From the NCBI RefSeq assembly GCF_040546275.1, contig NZ_JBEPNO010000014.1, positions 81,249 through 145,248 on the forward strand: 64,000 nucleotides of DNA. Direction: 5' to 3'. The DNA is from Nakamurella sp040546275 (lineage in GTDB: Bacteria > Actinomycetota > Actinomycetes > Mycobacteriales > Nakamurellaceae). This document shows positions 63,765 through 64,000 of this stretch, one piece after another (position 1 is the first letter of the stretch; each line of letters starts with the position of its first letter). The position numbers and the translations under genes are program-made. The notes under the pieces were generated by a model. The model saw only the letters and a list, made by a program, of their open reading frames with translations. It ran no database searches and was not told the DNA's origin.

Positions 63765-63905
63765 ACGCCGTGGCCGCTGCGCATGCAGGACCCTCCGGCG
63801 AGTTGCCCCACAGGACGCCTGGTGAGCTGCGCATATAGGACGACCCTCCGCGAGCACTTTCGCGGCCGATTCATGCAATCCCGTATGCGCCGGGCAATTC
63901 TGTAT
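63765..63905. other. Short imperfect repeats, no gene seen
   Basis: Contains two related segments (CTGCGCATGCAGGACCCTCC at ~63777 and CTGCGCATATAGGACGACCC at ~63824) and two GTATGCGC motifs (~63877 and ~63902). No coding signal recognised in the 236 bp to the window edge. Confidence 0.5.
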
Positions 63906-64000
63906 GCGCACCAGCGGCGCGCACCAGCGGCGCGCACCAGCGGCGCGCACCAGCGGCGCGCACCAGCGGCGCGCACCAGCGGCGCGCACCAGCGGCGCGC
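63906..64000. repeat. 13-bp tandem repeat running out of the window
   Basis: Seven perfect copies of GCGCACCAGCGGC from 63906 plus a partial one, continuing past the right edge, so total length is unknown. The array begins with GTATGCGCACCAGC, similar to GTATGCGCACCAAAC near 46072. Confidence 0.93.

Noticed and set aside
63906..64000. CRISPR or coding repeat at the right edge
   Set aside because: Pure 13-bp tandem repeat with no spacers; no reading frame with coding character.

Overview
This window comes from a high-GC actinobacterium. The evidence is a mycothiol biosynthesis gene (mshB), a BldD-type regulator, the actinobacterial pyrR-pyrB-pyrC-x-carA-carB-pyrD-pyrF order, frequent GTG starts and apparently leaderless promoters. 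The style (many Ala/Ser/Pro-rich lipoprotein linkers, many short tandem repeats) is reminiscent of Nakamurella-like lineages, but that placement is inference. No rRNA, tRNA, phage or transposase gene was recognised.

Layout. 1-5.2 kb: end of an MFS transporter, a cytochrome P450 behind a large multi-span membrane protein, and a divergent GT87-type mannosyltransferase. 5.2-9.4 kb: a TPP riboswitch followed by a ThiB-ThiP-ThiQ-type ABC importer. 9.4-13.2 kb: a Nudix hydrolase and a polar amino-acid ABC importer. 13.2-16.9 kb: a secreted beta-helix protein coupled to a mycothiol-dependent isomerase-like gene, an AbiEi-like/DUF559-like protein, and an intergenic array of ACCGGT-centred repeats. 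16.9-28.3 kb: typA and an oligopeptide/nickel-type ABC system (two binding proteins, two permeases, a fused double ATPase). 28.3-40 kb: an MFS transporter, then mshB-DUF6113-fdxC-dapC, an orphan LivJ-type binding protein, dapD with a CHAD protein, a lysozyme-fold protein, dapE, an acetate-type channel and a LOG-family protein. 40-45.9 kb: aroC-aroK-aroB-aroQ-pepP-efp-nusB. 46-57.4 kb: bldD (convergent) and the complete de novo UMP operon with a PyrR-binding loop in its leader. 57.5-61.2 kb: ilvD, an EamA transporter and a divergent LysR regulator.

The most interesting locus is at the right end (61.3-63.8 kb). Three genes stand together: a TIGR04222-type membrane protein whose C-terminus carries three Cys residues exactly five apart in a Gly tail, a translationally coupled DUF692/MNIO-type enzyme, and an SCO6045-like presumed partner protein. 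It looks like a modification system acting on a membrane-anchored Cys/Gly tail.

A second theme is DNA structure. A family of ~80-99 bp palindromic elements with GCGCTTATCAACTT ends occurs three times, each 10-17 bp behind a stop codon. Independent short tandem repeats (8, 13, 15, 21, 24, 25, 32, 33 bp units) occupy gene ends and intergenic regions, including in-frame additions to carB and pyrD.
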